64,000 bases of DNA from Stieleria tagensis (GTDB lineage Bacteria; Planctomycetota; Planctomycetia; Pirellulales; Pirellulaceae), in NCBI RefSeq assembly GCF_024129865.1, contig NZ_JAMYFE010000069.1:1-64000 (forward strand). Direction: 5' to 3'. Every line of letters begins with the position of its first letter. The stretch's first letter is position 1. Made by a program: the position numbers and the translations under genes. The notes below the pieces were generated by a model. The model saw only the letters and a list, made by a program, of their open reading frames with translations, was not told where the DNA came from and made no database searches. Shown in pieces: positions 27,042 through 38,000 of the stretch.

Positions 27042-28487
27042 TTATTGACGTGTCCGGCCCTCCGCCTCGGCTTTCTCAACCAGTGCTGCCAACTGTTTCG
27101 TCAGCTCGGGGCGTTCGTCGGACAGATCATTTTGTTCGCCGGGGTCGTTCAAGAGATCATACAGCTCGCGTCCACTGTCGCTGCCGTATCGAAAGATCAA
27201 TTTCCAGTTTCCGGTGCAGACGGCGATCGCGCTGTCTTTGCCATTGCCCTGAATCAAGACTGCTTCGCGCCCGTCGACGTATTTCGATTTGCCGAGCAAA
27301 ACCGGCAGCAGGCTGAAGGAGTCTTCCGCCGTATCGGGTGGAAGTTCACGGTCAAGAATCTCGGCCGAAGTGGCAAACAAGTCGGTCAGATTGATCGTGC
27401 AATCAGAAGAACTTCCGGCCGCGATTCGTCCCGGCCAGCGCGCGATGAAGGGGATTCGGTGGCCTCCTTCATAGGCGTACCCCTTTCCATCTCGCCAAGG
27501 GCCGTTGGTGACGTGGCCCATTTTCTTGGCATCCTCCTTGGCCGTTTTGAACTTCGTTCGGATCGTCCCTGAGTCGTCCGCAAGGTTGAGTTTAACCCCC
27601 TGTGTCCCTTTGAAATCCTTTGGTGTGGATCCGTTGTCACTGGTGAAGACAACCAGCGTCTTTTGCGAAAGGTTCAGTTCGTCTAGCGTTCGCAGGATCG
27701 TTCCCACGTGGGAATCTAGTTCTTGGACGTGATCGCCAAACAGTCCGGCTTGGCTGGAGCCGCGAAACTCTGCGGCCGGGGTGACGTGGGTGTGTGGAGC
27801 GCAGGGAGTGAAGTACAGAAAGAACGGCTTGTCAGCATTTTTGCGAATGAATGCAACCGCTTTCTTCGTAAGAGTGCTGTCGACTTGGTCCTCGACGCGC
27901 GGTTGAGCAAGCCCGTCTGGAAAATCCTGTCGTTTGACAATGCGGTAGTCTTCGCCTGGTTTGCGACCCACCAGATCATGATTCTCGATGAAGGCTCTCG
28001 TGGAATCATTGTGATTGGAGGGCACGCCGAAGTGGTAATCAAAACCGACTTCCAATGGGCCTGTGATCGGCAGCTTGTTCCAATCCTTGCTGTAACCGAG
28101 ATGCCATTTCCCGATCGCGGCGGACGTGTAGCCCTGTCCCTGCAGGAACGACGCTATGTTCATTCGGTCGGGGCGGAGTCGATAGCCGTTGCCTTTTTGG
28201 TGGAGACGCCAGGGGGATTGTCCGGTCAGCAATCCGTATCGCGATGGTGAACAGAGTGAGGCCGCCGAATGGGCATCCGTGAATTTCATGCCTTCGCTGG
28301 CAAGACCATCGATATTTGGGGTTTGGATCTTGGTCGCCCCATAACAACTGACGTCACCGTAACCCAGGTCGTCAGCAAAAATAATCACGATGTTGGGATT
28401 TGACGGCGGCGTGTCCTCGGCCGACACGCCATGCATTGCGATGAAAGCGACCGTCAGGAAGACAGCCACAGATTTGTTGTTACTCAT
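27042..28487 (-). CDS. Sulfatase (arylsulfatase A-like), minus strand
   Basis: Minus-strand sulfatase of 481 residues. The frame extends to 28568 but I use the ATG at 28487 (MSNNKSVAVFLTVAFIAMHG) because it starts the signal peptide, ending GVSAED. Motifs are PNIVIIFADDLGYGDVSCYG, a formylglycine site CSPSR with Cys79, IGKWHLGYSKDW, TSDNGSTPKDFKG and EGGHRIPFIARWPGRI, followed by NLTDLFATSAEILD. It is downstream of the kinase gene (99 bases away) on the same strand. It could be under the control of the sigma factor/kinase pair or have its own promoter in that gap. Confidence 0.94.
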   Translation of the reverse strand: MSNNKSVAVFLTVAFIAMHGVSAEDTPPSNPNIVIIFADDLGYGDVSCYGATKIQTPNIDGLASEGMKFTDAHSAASLCSPSRYGLLTGQSPWRLHQKGNGYRLRPDRMNIASFLQGQGYTSAAIGKWHLGYSKDWNKLPITGPLEVGFDYHFGVPSNHNDSTRAFIENHDLVGRKPGEDYRIVKRQDFPDGLAQPRVEDQVDSTLTKKAVAFIRKNADKPFFLYFTPCAPHTHVTPAAEFRGSSQAGLFGDHVQELDSHVGTILRTLDELNLSQKTLVVFTSDNGSTPKDFKGTQGVKLNLADDSGTIRTKFKTAKEDAKKMGHVTNGPWRDGKGYAYEGGHRIPFIARWPGRIAAGSSSDCTINLTDLFATSAEILDRELPPDTAEDSFSLLPVLLGKSKYVDGREAVLIQGNGKDSAIAVCTGNWKLIFRYGSDSGRELYDLLNDPGEQNDLSDERPELTKQLAALVEKAEAEGRTRQ

Positions 28488-28586
28488 GATCGTCCAGAGG
28501 CACCGTTGATGCGAGAAGTGGGTCACCGCACTAAAGTAAAACCGGTGCCGGAGTAGATCGCCAGACAAATATTGAGAAACGGCTGT

Positions 28587-31085
28587 TCAAAAATCAATTT
28601 TGCAGGCGGGTAGGGCTTGCCGCAGTTTTGCGACGCCTGCTGCGGTGCACTGAGTGCCTTCGAGTGTGATCAGTTGCAGATTGTTCATCTGCTTCAGTTG
28701 CATGATGCCTGCATCGGTCACCTTCGTACCAGGCAAACGTAGGGTTTGCAGCGTAGGTATCTTCAGAATCTGGGGGATCACTGCGTCGGTCACATCAGGA
28801 TTGTTCGTCAGAGTCAGTTCGAGAAGCTGGTTGAATTCCCCCAATTCAGCGAGTTCCTTGTCCTGAATACCTGCCGAGTAGAAGCCGAGGTTTTGCAGAG
28901 TTGGCACCAACGGATGCAGTTTTCGCAACTGTTCCTTCGTGACGTAGCCCGGCGCCAACGTGCGTAGGCTTGTCATTGTGGCGACCAACTCGAGTGTGTC
29001 TGAGCGAGCGTTTGTGAGTGAGATCTGCAACCTACCCAATGAAAGCTTTTTCAGATGGTGTAGGCCGTTGTAGTCCACCTTGTCCGTGTCAATGATCAGG
29101 GTGTGTAGTCTGCCGATCACCGCAACACCAGCAAAATCGGCTTCGGTAAAAGGCCGATGGGCTGGGGTTTGGATCCCGAATACGTACGCCGCAGGATCTG
29201 TTGGAATTTCGGAAACTTGGTTGCATTCAAAACCTTCTTTGCCGCGTTGGTACCAAACCTCAGCACCTTTTTCGATCAACTCTCTAATGAACTCCCGTTC
29301 GTTCCTTTCCGAAATTCGATCCACGGTTTCAGACGGCGACGCTGTATTCCCTCTCGTGATCATCGGAGCAACCACTGAAGCTTCTGACGGGTTTGGCTTC
29401 CACCTCACCTCAATCAATTCGATCTCGCCACTGCGGATCGTAAAGTGTTTGGTGAATGTCTCTAAACCGCTGTCGCTAGTCAGCACGACATATTGTCCCG
29501 GTTCAAATTCACGACGTTCATCGCGTGTCTTCAGATCGATCGTAAAAGTTTCACCGCTCAGTGTATTTTTGATCGTGATCTTCTTGCCCTGCATCAAGGT
29601 TGCGAACCGTTCACCCTTGGACCGGATCTCCAGTGTCCCCGCAGGGGTTTTGATCGTGAATAAACCGAATGCCCACAGCGCAATCAACCCGCATATCAGC
29701 AACCCGACGGTGCCGCCAACAATTCCTGTCGGTTTGGCCATCAAGCGATGTTTCCGCGGCGCGAGCGACCGCTGATCATTGTTGGTGATCGACGGTTGGG
29801 ATAAGAGCTGTGTCGCTTCCTGCGTTGAGTTCAGCTCAAACCCCAGACTGTTGCCATGTTCGGACACGGTGTCGATCTCGGATGCCGGCAAGAAGGCCAT
29901 CGTTGTTCGATCGGGTTCCGTCTGGCGCTCATGATCCGGCGCCGCTTCAGCTGCGTCCTGGATCAACTGCATCAGGTCCGCGCCCTGGCAATACGGTTGC
30001 AGAACGGTTCTTAGTTCCTTGGGGTCGGCGAATCGCAGATCCGGATCGATCATCAGCATTTTGTCGCACGCCTGGACCACGTCGGCTGGCAAATCAGGGC
30101 GATGAAGCGACACACTGGGGGCAGGCGTGGATGCTTTGGCCACCAGCTTTTTGATGGTTGTGTCGTATTGGGGCGGTGCGAAAGGAAACGTTCCGGTGAG
30201 CAGCTTGTAGAGCGTCATCCCCAAACTATAGATGTCCGATCGGACGTCGACCGCCCCCGATCCCGACGCTTGTTCGGGGGACATGTAATCGAATGTCCCC
30301 ATGACCTGACCGGTGGACGTCAACTCCCGGGCGTCGGTGGTATTGAGCCGGGCCAATCCCATGTCCAAAATACGCACAACGCCATCACGGCTGAGCATCA
30401 GATTGGACGGTTTGATGTCACGATGCACCAATCCGTGTTGATGGGCGTGCTGCAATCCGTCGGCGGCTTGGCAAATGATCTCGCAGGCGTCGGCGACTTC
30501 GATCTTTCCAAGTCGCTTGATGACTTTGCTTAAATCCATCCCATCGCAGAATTCCATCACCAGAAAATGAATGCCGTCTCGGTAGTCGGCATCGCTGGCG
30601 GTCACCACGTTCGGATGTGATAGTTTCCCGGCAGCCTGCATCTCACGATCGAATCTCGCGAGTAGTTCTGCATCGTTGGCCGTTTCATGAGGCAGCATTT
30701 TGAGGGCAACGTAGCGCCGCAACCTGGAATGCCACGCCTTGAAGACGGTTCCCATACCGCCTTCGCCAAGTTTCTCTCGCAGTTCGTAAGGGCCAATCCG
30801 TTTCGGCATGGACTTTCGGGCATCGCCGACGACCTGTTCCATGACACCGACAAGATCTGGATAGCGTTGTTGGTATTCGGCTAGATCGATGGGCAGGTTT
30901 TTGCGGACGCGATAATCCACCAGCAGGGCGAACAGAGCGTGGAAGCAGGCGGTACGTTCATCGCCACTGAACGCATCGAGAAACCTACCCAAATCGGCAT
31001 CGCCGCCGGCCTTGATCGAAGATTCGTATTGCTCGGCGACATCATCGATGCGTTTGAGCAGTTCGACGGGTTCGGTTCCAAACAA
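28587..31085 (-). CDS. Membrane Ser/Thr protein kinase with leucine-rich C-terminus
   Basis: Minus-strand kinase of 832 residues. The best start is TTG 31085, because the preceding codons reach a stop at once and the N-terminal segment (about residues 1-90, EYQQRYPDL) is typical of planctomycete kinases. The Hanks-type kinase domain spans about 97-370: GEGGMGTVFKA (P-loop), VALKMLP (Lys), GLVHRDIKPSNLML (catalytic loop) and LDMGLA in place of DFG. MGTFDYMSPEQASG and DIYSLGMTLYKLLTG follow. A transmembrane segment (GTVGLLICGLIALWAFGLF) lies near 450-480. The C-terminal third has leucine-rich-repeat-like units (LLELTLTNNPDVTDAVIPQI, LQTLRLPGTKVTDAGIMQL). It probably senses an external signal and phosphorylates cytoplasmic targets, perhaps the adjacent sigma factor. 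Confidence 0.92.
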   Translation of the reverse strand: MFGTEPVELLKRIDDVAEQYESSIKAGGDADLGRFLDAFSGDERTACFHALFALLVDYRVRKNLPIDLAEYQQRYPDLVGVMEQVVGDARKSMPKRIGPYELREKLGEGGMGTVFKAWHSRLRRYVALKMLPHETANDAELLARFDREMQAAGKLSHPNVVTASDADYRDGIHFLVMEFCDGMDLSKVIKRLGKIEVADACEIICQAADGLQHAHQHGLVHRDIKPSNLMLSRDGVVRILDMGLARLNTTDARELTSTGQVMGTFDYMSPEQASGSGAVDVRSDIYSLGMTLYKLLTGTFPFAPPQYDTTIKKLVAKASTPAPSVSLHRPDLPADVVQACDKMLMIDPDLRFADPKELRTVLQPYCQGADLMQLIQDAAEAAPDHERQTEPDRTTMAFLPASEIDTVSEHGNSLGFELNSTQEATQLLSQPSITNNDQRSLAPRKHRLMAKPTGIVGGTVGLLICGLIALWAFGLFTIKTPAGTLEIRSKGERFATLMQGKKITIKNTLSGETFTIDLKTRDERREFEPGQYVVLTSDSGLETFTKHFTIRSGEIELIEVRWKPNPSEASVVAPMITRGNTASPSETVDRISERNEREFIRELIEKGAEVWYQRGKEGFECNQVSEIPTDPAAYVFGIQTPAHRPFTEADFAGVAVIGRLHTLIIDTDKVDYNGLHHLKKLSLGRLQISLTNARSDTLELVATMTSLRTLAPGYVTKEQLRKLHPLVPTLQNLGFYSAGIQDKELAELGEFNQLLELTLTNNPDVTDAVIPQILKIPTLQTLRLPGTKVTDAGIMQLKQMNNLQLITLEGTQCTAAGVAKLRQALPACKIDF

Positions 31086-31135
31086 TGGAGATCACTTTCG
31101 ACAGGATTGAAATTGGCGGTTTGAGTTTTGCATCA

Positions 31136-31146
31136 ATTAACTCACC
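31136..31146. promoter_or_regulatory. Motif ATTAACTCACC, upstream of the kinase gene
   Basis: This 11-base sequence, about 50 bases upstream of the kinase start, recurs in exact reverse complement at 31932-31942 upstream of the sigma factor gene. It may be a binding site shared by both promoters. No factor can be named. Confidence 0.35.
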
Positions 31147-31215
31147 CCAAGCACGTCGATCCCCTCAAAAAATGGGAAATTAGATTCCAAATCGCTGTCC
31201 AGCAGCCGTTGTTGC

Positions 31216-31809
31216 TCAATTCAAGCGAAACTGTGTCCACACGGCACGGATGTAGTTGAGATAACGCTCGACCGATTTCACGCTGCAATCGCGGCGGTCA
31301 GCGATTTCTTGGTTTTTGTACCCGGCCAATCGCATCAGAGCGACTTCACGGTGCTTTTCGTCGAGCTGTGCGAGCAGTTCATCGCAGGACAGCGTCAGCT
31401 CGTTGAATGTGGCGTCGTCCTGCGATTGAAGCATCTCGGCAAGGTTCGCCGCGGCAATGCCATTGACCAGTCCCGACTCGCCTCGCTCTTGTCGTGTCTT
31501 CTGCTTGCGGTGAATGTTGGCGACCTTTCGCGCTGCGATGACAACCAGCAGTTGCCAGAAATCGTCGCGATTGGACAACCTTTTGAATCGACCCTCGCGG
31601 GCTCCCTGCCAGATGGCGCCGAGCGCACTGGCGGCAACGTCGCTGCTGTCAACGACGGTGGTTTTCGCCCCGCCAAGCTTCTTGTTGGCGAAATCACGGA
31701 GGTTCGCAAAATATCGATCCCACAGCGCGGTCATTGCATCGCAGTCGCCGGATTTCATCCCGGCAATCCAAGCGGAAACACTTTCGTTTTCATTAATCTG
31801 CTGTGACAT
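31216..31809 (-). CDS. ECF-family RNA polymerase sigma factor
   Basis: Minus-strand protein of 197 residues. The frame extends to 31887; ATG 31809 (MSQQINENESVSAWIAGMKS) matches the usual start of planctomycete ECF sigma factors. Region 2 is seen in ALWDRYFANLRDFANKKL and DVAASALGAIWQGAREGRF, followed by LVVIAARKVANIHRKQKTR. Region 4 shows a helix-turn-helix in LMRLAGYKNQEIADRRDCSV, then KSVERYLNYIRAVW. It fits Sigma70_ECF (PF07638). No anti-sigma gene is adjacent; the kinase downstream (130-base gap, same strand) is the likely partner, as sigma factor/Ser-Thr kinase pairs are common in this phylum. Target genes are unknown; the giant gene begins 219 bases away on the other strand. Confidence 0.92.
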   Translation of the reverse strand: MSQQINENESVSAWIAGMKSGDCDAMTALWDRYFANLRDFANKKLGGAKTTVVDSSDVAASALGAIWQGAREGRFKRLSNRDDFWQLLVVIAARKVANIHRKQKTRQERGESGLVNGIAAANLAEMLQSQDDATFNELTLSCDELLAQLDEKHREVALMRLAGYKNQEIADRRDCSVKSVERYLNYIRAVWTQFRLN

Positions 31810-32028
31810 GTGCAGAAGTATACCTGCCCCCTTCATTAGAAATGCCTCGCCGGTGAATTTCGCGGAGATTTTTGAGAGGATCCGCACCCAAATTGTTTTT
31901 CAAGAAAGCCTGAGGGGTTGGGGGTGGGTGAGGTGAGTTAATCCCATAAGCGTGAAAAACGCACCCCCGCCCATTGTCCGACTTGACCGTCAATCGTCGT
32001 TTGGTTGGATCAAATTTAGGCCTGACAC
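31810..32028. promoter_or_regulatory. Divergent promoter region between sigma factor and giant gene
   Basis: This 219-base gap must contain the promoters of the minus-strand sigma factor and the plus-strand giant gene. It holds the GGTGAGTTAAT motif (31932-31942) and a G/C-rich pair of complementary 7-base runs (GGGGGTG near 31920, CACCCCC near 31966) enclosing it. I cannot identify a -35/-10 pair with confidence. Confidence 0.45.
31932..31942. promoter_or_regulatory. Motif GGTGAGTTAAT, reverse complement of the site at 31136
   Basis: This is an exact 11-base reverse complement of 31136-31146, located about 125 bases upstream of the sigma factor start and about 90 bases upstream of the giant gene start. 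Its position makes it a candidate regulatory site for either gene. Confidence 0.35.
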
Positions 32029-35000
32029 GTGAAGTTCAACAACAAGTTTGCTCGTTTGAGCAGAAGGTCCAGCACTCGTCGTCGACCCAATGTTTTCCAA
32101 CGCAGAAGGTCGCTAATCGAGCAACTCGAATCGCGGCAATTGCTAGCCGTCGGCGGCAATCCGGTGGTTTTGATTCCCGGTTTTGGGGGAACGTTTGCCG
32201 ACGTGGTGGGCAGCAATGGCGAACTGATCGCTGAACCGGAGCGAACGGATCGCTTGAATGAGTGGTACACCCACCGTGGATTGGAGCCCGGCAAGCTGGT
32301 TCTGGAACCGCACAGCCAGGTCTACCAGAGTCTGGTCAAAACGCTTGAAAATGTGGGCTATGTCCAAGGCGAATCGTTGTTCGTCGCGACTTGGGATTGG
32401 CGGGTGCCAATCGCACCGGTTGACGGTGTCGCCGATGGATCGTTGTCGGCGGACTATGACGAGATCGCTGATCCGACATTTGATACCGGTCTGGATTACC
32501 TGGCCGCGACACTGAAGGCGGTCAAAGCCGCCAAACCGCAGGCGACTGCTGTCGACTTGGTCACGCATGGCGCCGGGGGGCTGATCGCGCGGAGCTATTT
32601 GCAGAGTGCTGCGTACGACCAATCCGATCTATTGCCGGTAGAAAATCTGGTGATGGCCGGTGTTCCCAACCGCGGCGTCGCAGACGCCTGGAATCTGTCG
32701 TTGGACGACTGGGCGGGTTCGGACGCATCGCGGTCAACCGCCCGATTGGTCAACAACAGCTTCGATCTGCTGCAGGACACCGCCAACTTTGGCACCATCT
32801 TTGGGCCTGATCCGAACTCATCCGCCGACGACATCACCGACAGCGCGATCGACAAACAAGCCTTCGTCCAACAGTACGTCGGTTCCTTGCGTGGGTTGTT
32901 GCCTGAGTATCCCGAGATTGTTCTGGACAACACCCATCAGCCGAATTTGTTCAATGATCTGCTGATCGACCTCAACGCCGGCCCGGTCAATGGCTATCTC
33001 GATCGAGCCGACCACACGTCGATCCTCTATAGCACCGAGGTCGATACCAACGACCGCATCGTCACACGGATCGGGCCCAATGGAGCGCGGTTTTTCGAGA
33101 ACGAGATCCTGCCGTTCACCGACTTCATCGGTCACGCGCCAGAAACCGGCGAAATCTGGTACCAAGACATCAAGACCACCGCGGGTGGCGACGGGACAGT
33201 GCCGACGCTTTCGTCACTGGCCCCGTTCGAAAACGACCCCCGCATTGCATCGGGGAAGCTTGACTTACTGCCCATCACGGCAGCGCTTGCCAACGCTAGC
33301 GGTACTCCGGTTGCGCATGCCGATTTAGTCATCAACGACTACGCACAAAGCCAAATCTTGGACCAAATTGGTGCCACCTATGTGGCAGCGGACATTGAAT
33401 CGGGATTGCAACTGAGTCAGTCCGATTCGGTAGCACGCGCGATGCAGCTGGGAACCGTCGACTACCAAGCCTTGTTCGACAACCTGCAACTGACGCCCGC
33501 CGACATCGCGACGTTTGTGTTGCAATTGGGCGACTCGTTGGAAACGTTGGCAGCAAAGTTGGATGTTCCCGGCGGGATTCCGTTTGTAGACGAAGCGATT
33601 ACGGCGGTCGCCAGCTTTGCGGACCAGACGGACAAACTGACCACCAGGCTGTATAAGAACGCGCAAATCACCGGAGCATCGGACATCACCGCAGGCAACG
33701 GTGTGTTGACGGCAGACGCCAACTTTCAGCTTCGGCTCGATGGCAAAGATCCTGTCACCGTAACCGTGTACGCGGCCGACACCGCGGACAACGCCTCGAT
33801 CGATGATCTGTACAGTGACATCAACGCGGCATTGACCGTCGCCGAACTGGATCACCAAGTCGTTGCCGATCGGCCGATCGGTAATGACGCCAACAAGCTT
33901 TCGATTCGGACGATCGACCCGTCACAGGCGACCACACTTGACATCAGCACGCTGCAAATCACAGGGGATTCACCTGGACCCAGCAGCGGTCGTTTAGGTG
34001 AAGACGTCAATCTGCGATTCAACATCGCCACTAAGAACCTGGATGCAGCGGTTGACGTCGCAGTCATCCTGACGAAGGAAGCGACGGATTCGAACACACG
34101 GCTTAGAGATCTTGTTCGCGACATCAACACGGCAATGGGCGTCGATATCGGTGACGGCACACTGCTGAACGAATTGCTGATCGCAACGGTCGTCGGCCAA
34201 AGCATTCGCATTGCGGCTGTTGATAGCACCACGAACACGGTTTCGGTCAGTGGCGGCGTGGCACTGGGATTTGCCGATTCGCAAACGTCCGACGAAAACC
34301 CAGCTGAGAACCTGCTGGGGCTGGGAGTTTCGCGATCCGCGACGGCACAGCTGGCGATCACGGGCATACCGGATTTCGTCGAATTGCTGAACACGATCAT
34401 GCCGACGCAAACGACCCTCGGATACGACGCGGTGAACCATCGGGTCACGTTCAATCTGAATTTGGAAGCAACCTACGATCAGTCGATTGATCTGGATTTT
34501 TCCCGCGCGATTGATCTGGGATTTGCTGACTTGAATCTGGTCGGAGGCGCCGATGTGATCTTCCAGGCCACCGCCGGCATCAATCTGGGGATTGGCATCG
34601 ATTTGGTCCGCGCGGGGTCAGGCGGAAGCGTTGATGGAACGACAAAGCTGACGGATCTTCGTGATGACGTTGTATTCAAAGTGGGCATGACGTCGACTGG
34701 GGTGGCTAGTTCAACAGCCGGAACCCTGTCCCTGATGGTAAAAAAGTTCGGTGAAGCGGCCGTTCCCGTCAACGTCACCTTGGACGCTGCGGCGGTGGGT
34801 GACAACGCCACGGCCGAAGATCTGGCGTTTGACATCAGTGACGAACTGGAAGCTCAAGGGATCTTGATCCATGCCGAAGTTGATTCGAGCGACCACATCG
34901 TTCTGATTTCAGACGACCCGGCGATCAATCATCTGGCCGTCGTCGGCGCCGCATTCGGTTTTGCTGCAAGCCAAACCAGTAACCAAGCCGATTTGGTGAT

Positions 35001-38000
35001 TTCGCTGGCCGACGGCGCGGCACCGATCGACATCGTTTTGGATGGCGCCGAGACGCTGGCCGATGTGAAGACAAAAATTGAAGCCGCTGCCAATGTCACC
35101 GTCACTTTCGTTGATGATCGGATCCAGGTCATCGACCAAAGCACTCCCGTTGACGAACATCGATTGATCATCGCCGCGGCTTCCGATTCCTTTGGCGCCA
35201 GTTCGGCAGGCGCGGGATTGAAACTTCTGGGAACGACCGAACCCACGGACAATCCTAATACGGCGGGCTTTGATGAAAAGACGACGTTGGTTGGCGATCA
35301 CCTGCTGCTCGGCGCGATCATTGACCAGTTCTATATCGATACGACCAACAGTTCGATTTACGCCAATGCCACCATTGATGCGGCTGAGATTGACCTGACC
35401 GCTTCGATGGGACTGTTGGAGTTGGGCGTGGAGTCCGGTCATTTTGGTAATTCAGCGCTCTTGAGTGAAGCGAGCCCAATGGCGACCGGTTTTTCAATTG
35501 CCGCCGGTCTCACCCTGCCCGACAACGGTGATGGTGATGGAGTTCTGCGACTGAGCGATTTTGGCAAATCCGGATTAACCGATGCGCTGGCCAGCCAGGA
35601 TCCGACGTTCACTTACGGCGGTTCTGCCACACTGCCACTGAGCATTCCACTGTTGCCGACGGAATTGCCCACAATCACACTGACATTGGAAAGCGATCCA
35701 GGTGATCTGCTGCGTCCCCGGTTTGGCATCGACGCACCGAATATTAGCGAACTGATTGGGGATTACAAAAATCTGTCGCTGTCAGACATTGCACGCATGT
35801 TGCGTCAAGCCGTCGAGGCATTGCGAAGCAGCGACATTGCGGGTTTGAATACCGACATCCCCGTCATCAACCAGTCACCCAACGATCTGCTGGGCTTCAC
35901 CGATCGATTGTTGGTGGTGGCCGATAAATTGTTGGAGGGATACGACGTCGGTGACCTGATGGATGTTCACGATCAGATCATCCAAAAGATCCCCTTTCTC
36001 AGCGGTTCGCCCGAAGACATTCAGGCGTTGCAAGCTGCGGCGGCATCGGTACGGAACGAGATCACTGCCGCGCAGACGTATGAACTGGAAATCACCGATG
36101 GTGCAGAGAATGTCTATCATTCGGGGCCGCTGAGCGGATCGTCCACGGCGCTGGATATTCAAGCGGAAATTGACAACGCGCTCGGCGCGCCGGGACTAGT
36201 GGTTGTCACGGGAAAACCGCAAGGGTCGCTGACGTTCACGTTTGATCCATCACTCGGTGATGTCTCGCTGCGGGCAAGCAGTCCATCGGGATTGACCGTT
36301 CAGTTTGAGACCGCGACGGCAGGTGTGATCGATTCCACCGCGACGGTGATCCATGCCGAATTGGTGACGACAGCCAAACTGTCGGCTGCGATTGTGGGAC
36401 TTCGATTGGCTGTGTCGAAGATCGCCGACTCGGGAGTGGACGTGACTGACGTGCTCGATAGCGTCAGCCAGTTGACCGACGGAGTGGTTTCGACCGCAAA
36501 CTTGGGACCCTTTCTGACAAATCTGCTGCAGACGGAACTCGGGCTACCTGTCACAGTCGGCGTGTCATTCTTGGATGCCGACAGCGATGCCGCAGGCAAT
36601 CAAACCACTTTGAAGTTGGAACTGGATATTGATCCGACCGTGACGCGCAACGTCGGCTTTGATCTGGCACTGGATGATTTTGGTCCCGTGACGGTCGGGT
36701 CACAGGGAAATATCGATGTGACACTGGCGGGCAACATCGATTTGGACTTGGGTTTCAATCTAGCCACATTGACGCCCTACCTGTTCGATAGCACCCGCTT
36801 TGAACTGACGGCGGCCATCGATTCACAACTGAACGTGAATGCCACTCTGGGCGGATTCCAAGTGGGACTGGATGGATCGGTCGCACTTGCGCGGGATGAG
36901 AATTCATCGGATCCCGCCAGCATCACGGTTTCCATAGACCAGACATTCACGCCGTCTGATGCCAACACGATTGGCGGGATTCCGATCGGTCAACTGTTCA
37001 GCGGCAATCCGGTCAACAAATTCGAGGTTGATATCCATGCCCAAATCAATGCGAATTTTGATGCGACCTTGCCAGGCGTGGGGACGATCGGCAATGCGAT
37101 TGAAGTGGGATATTCGATCGATGACGCGATCAGCGGCGGTCTGCCTAGTGTTGATTACTCTCGATTGACCGACGGCGTGAACGACTACCTGGCCAGTTTG
37201 ACCGATCTGAGCAGTATGAGTTTGGATCAGTTGATCGCAGGCTCGCGAACGGTTTTAACAACGATCGAGAACGGATTGTCGTCTGATCTGCTGACATCGA
37301 TCCCGTTAATCGGTGACGGTGTCGATTTGAGCCATAGCTTTGTTGGTGAACTGCAATCGATGGTCGACCAGTTTGAAACGCTGGTCAACTCCATCGACGA
37401 CAGCGTTGACGCGTTGATCGGCGACATCCAAAACCTGATTTTCACGTCACTGGGGCCGGCCGGTGCGAATATCCTAAAACTGGATCCGCTATTCCACAAT
37501 GATCCCGCCCAAAGCGATTCGAACGAGAAAGTCGATCGCCGCGACGTCGAAGTTTCCATCAGCGATTTCGCCACCACGGCGCCAGCTGACATGGAATTCT
37601 TTATTAATCTGCAGTTGGCTGGCCGCGATGTGATCGATGCGGACTTTGACCTGGGGCTCGACGCGGTCGCGTTTGAGTTCGAAACCGTGGGCGGTGTTCA
37701 GCTGTCGTGGGACTACGATTTGAGCTTCGGTTTTGGCATCAACCTGCGAGATGGTTTTTTCTTTCAGTTGAACCAGAACACCGTTTTCGACGACAGCGGA
37801 TTTGATAACGGGACGGCCGGATCCCCCGAAATCGCTCTCAACACAGAAGTGAGTTTGAAGCCTGGTACGAGTTTGAAAGGAGAACTTTTCTTCTTGAACC
37901 TGGGTGCCAAAAGCAATGTTCGTGAAGACTTCAACGCCAACGGGATTGCCGACGCGAACTTGAATGAAGCCGTCGACGGGATCGACTACAACCGCGACGG

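Noticed and set aside
31983-32011. TTGACC as a possible -35 element for the giant gene
   Set aside because: No acceptable -10 hexamer lies 16-18 bases downstream (TGGATC/GGATCA).
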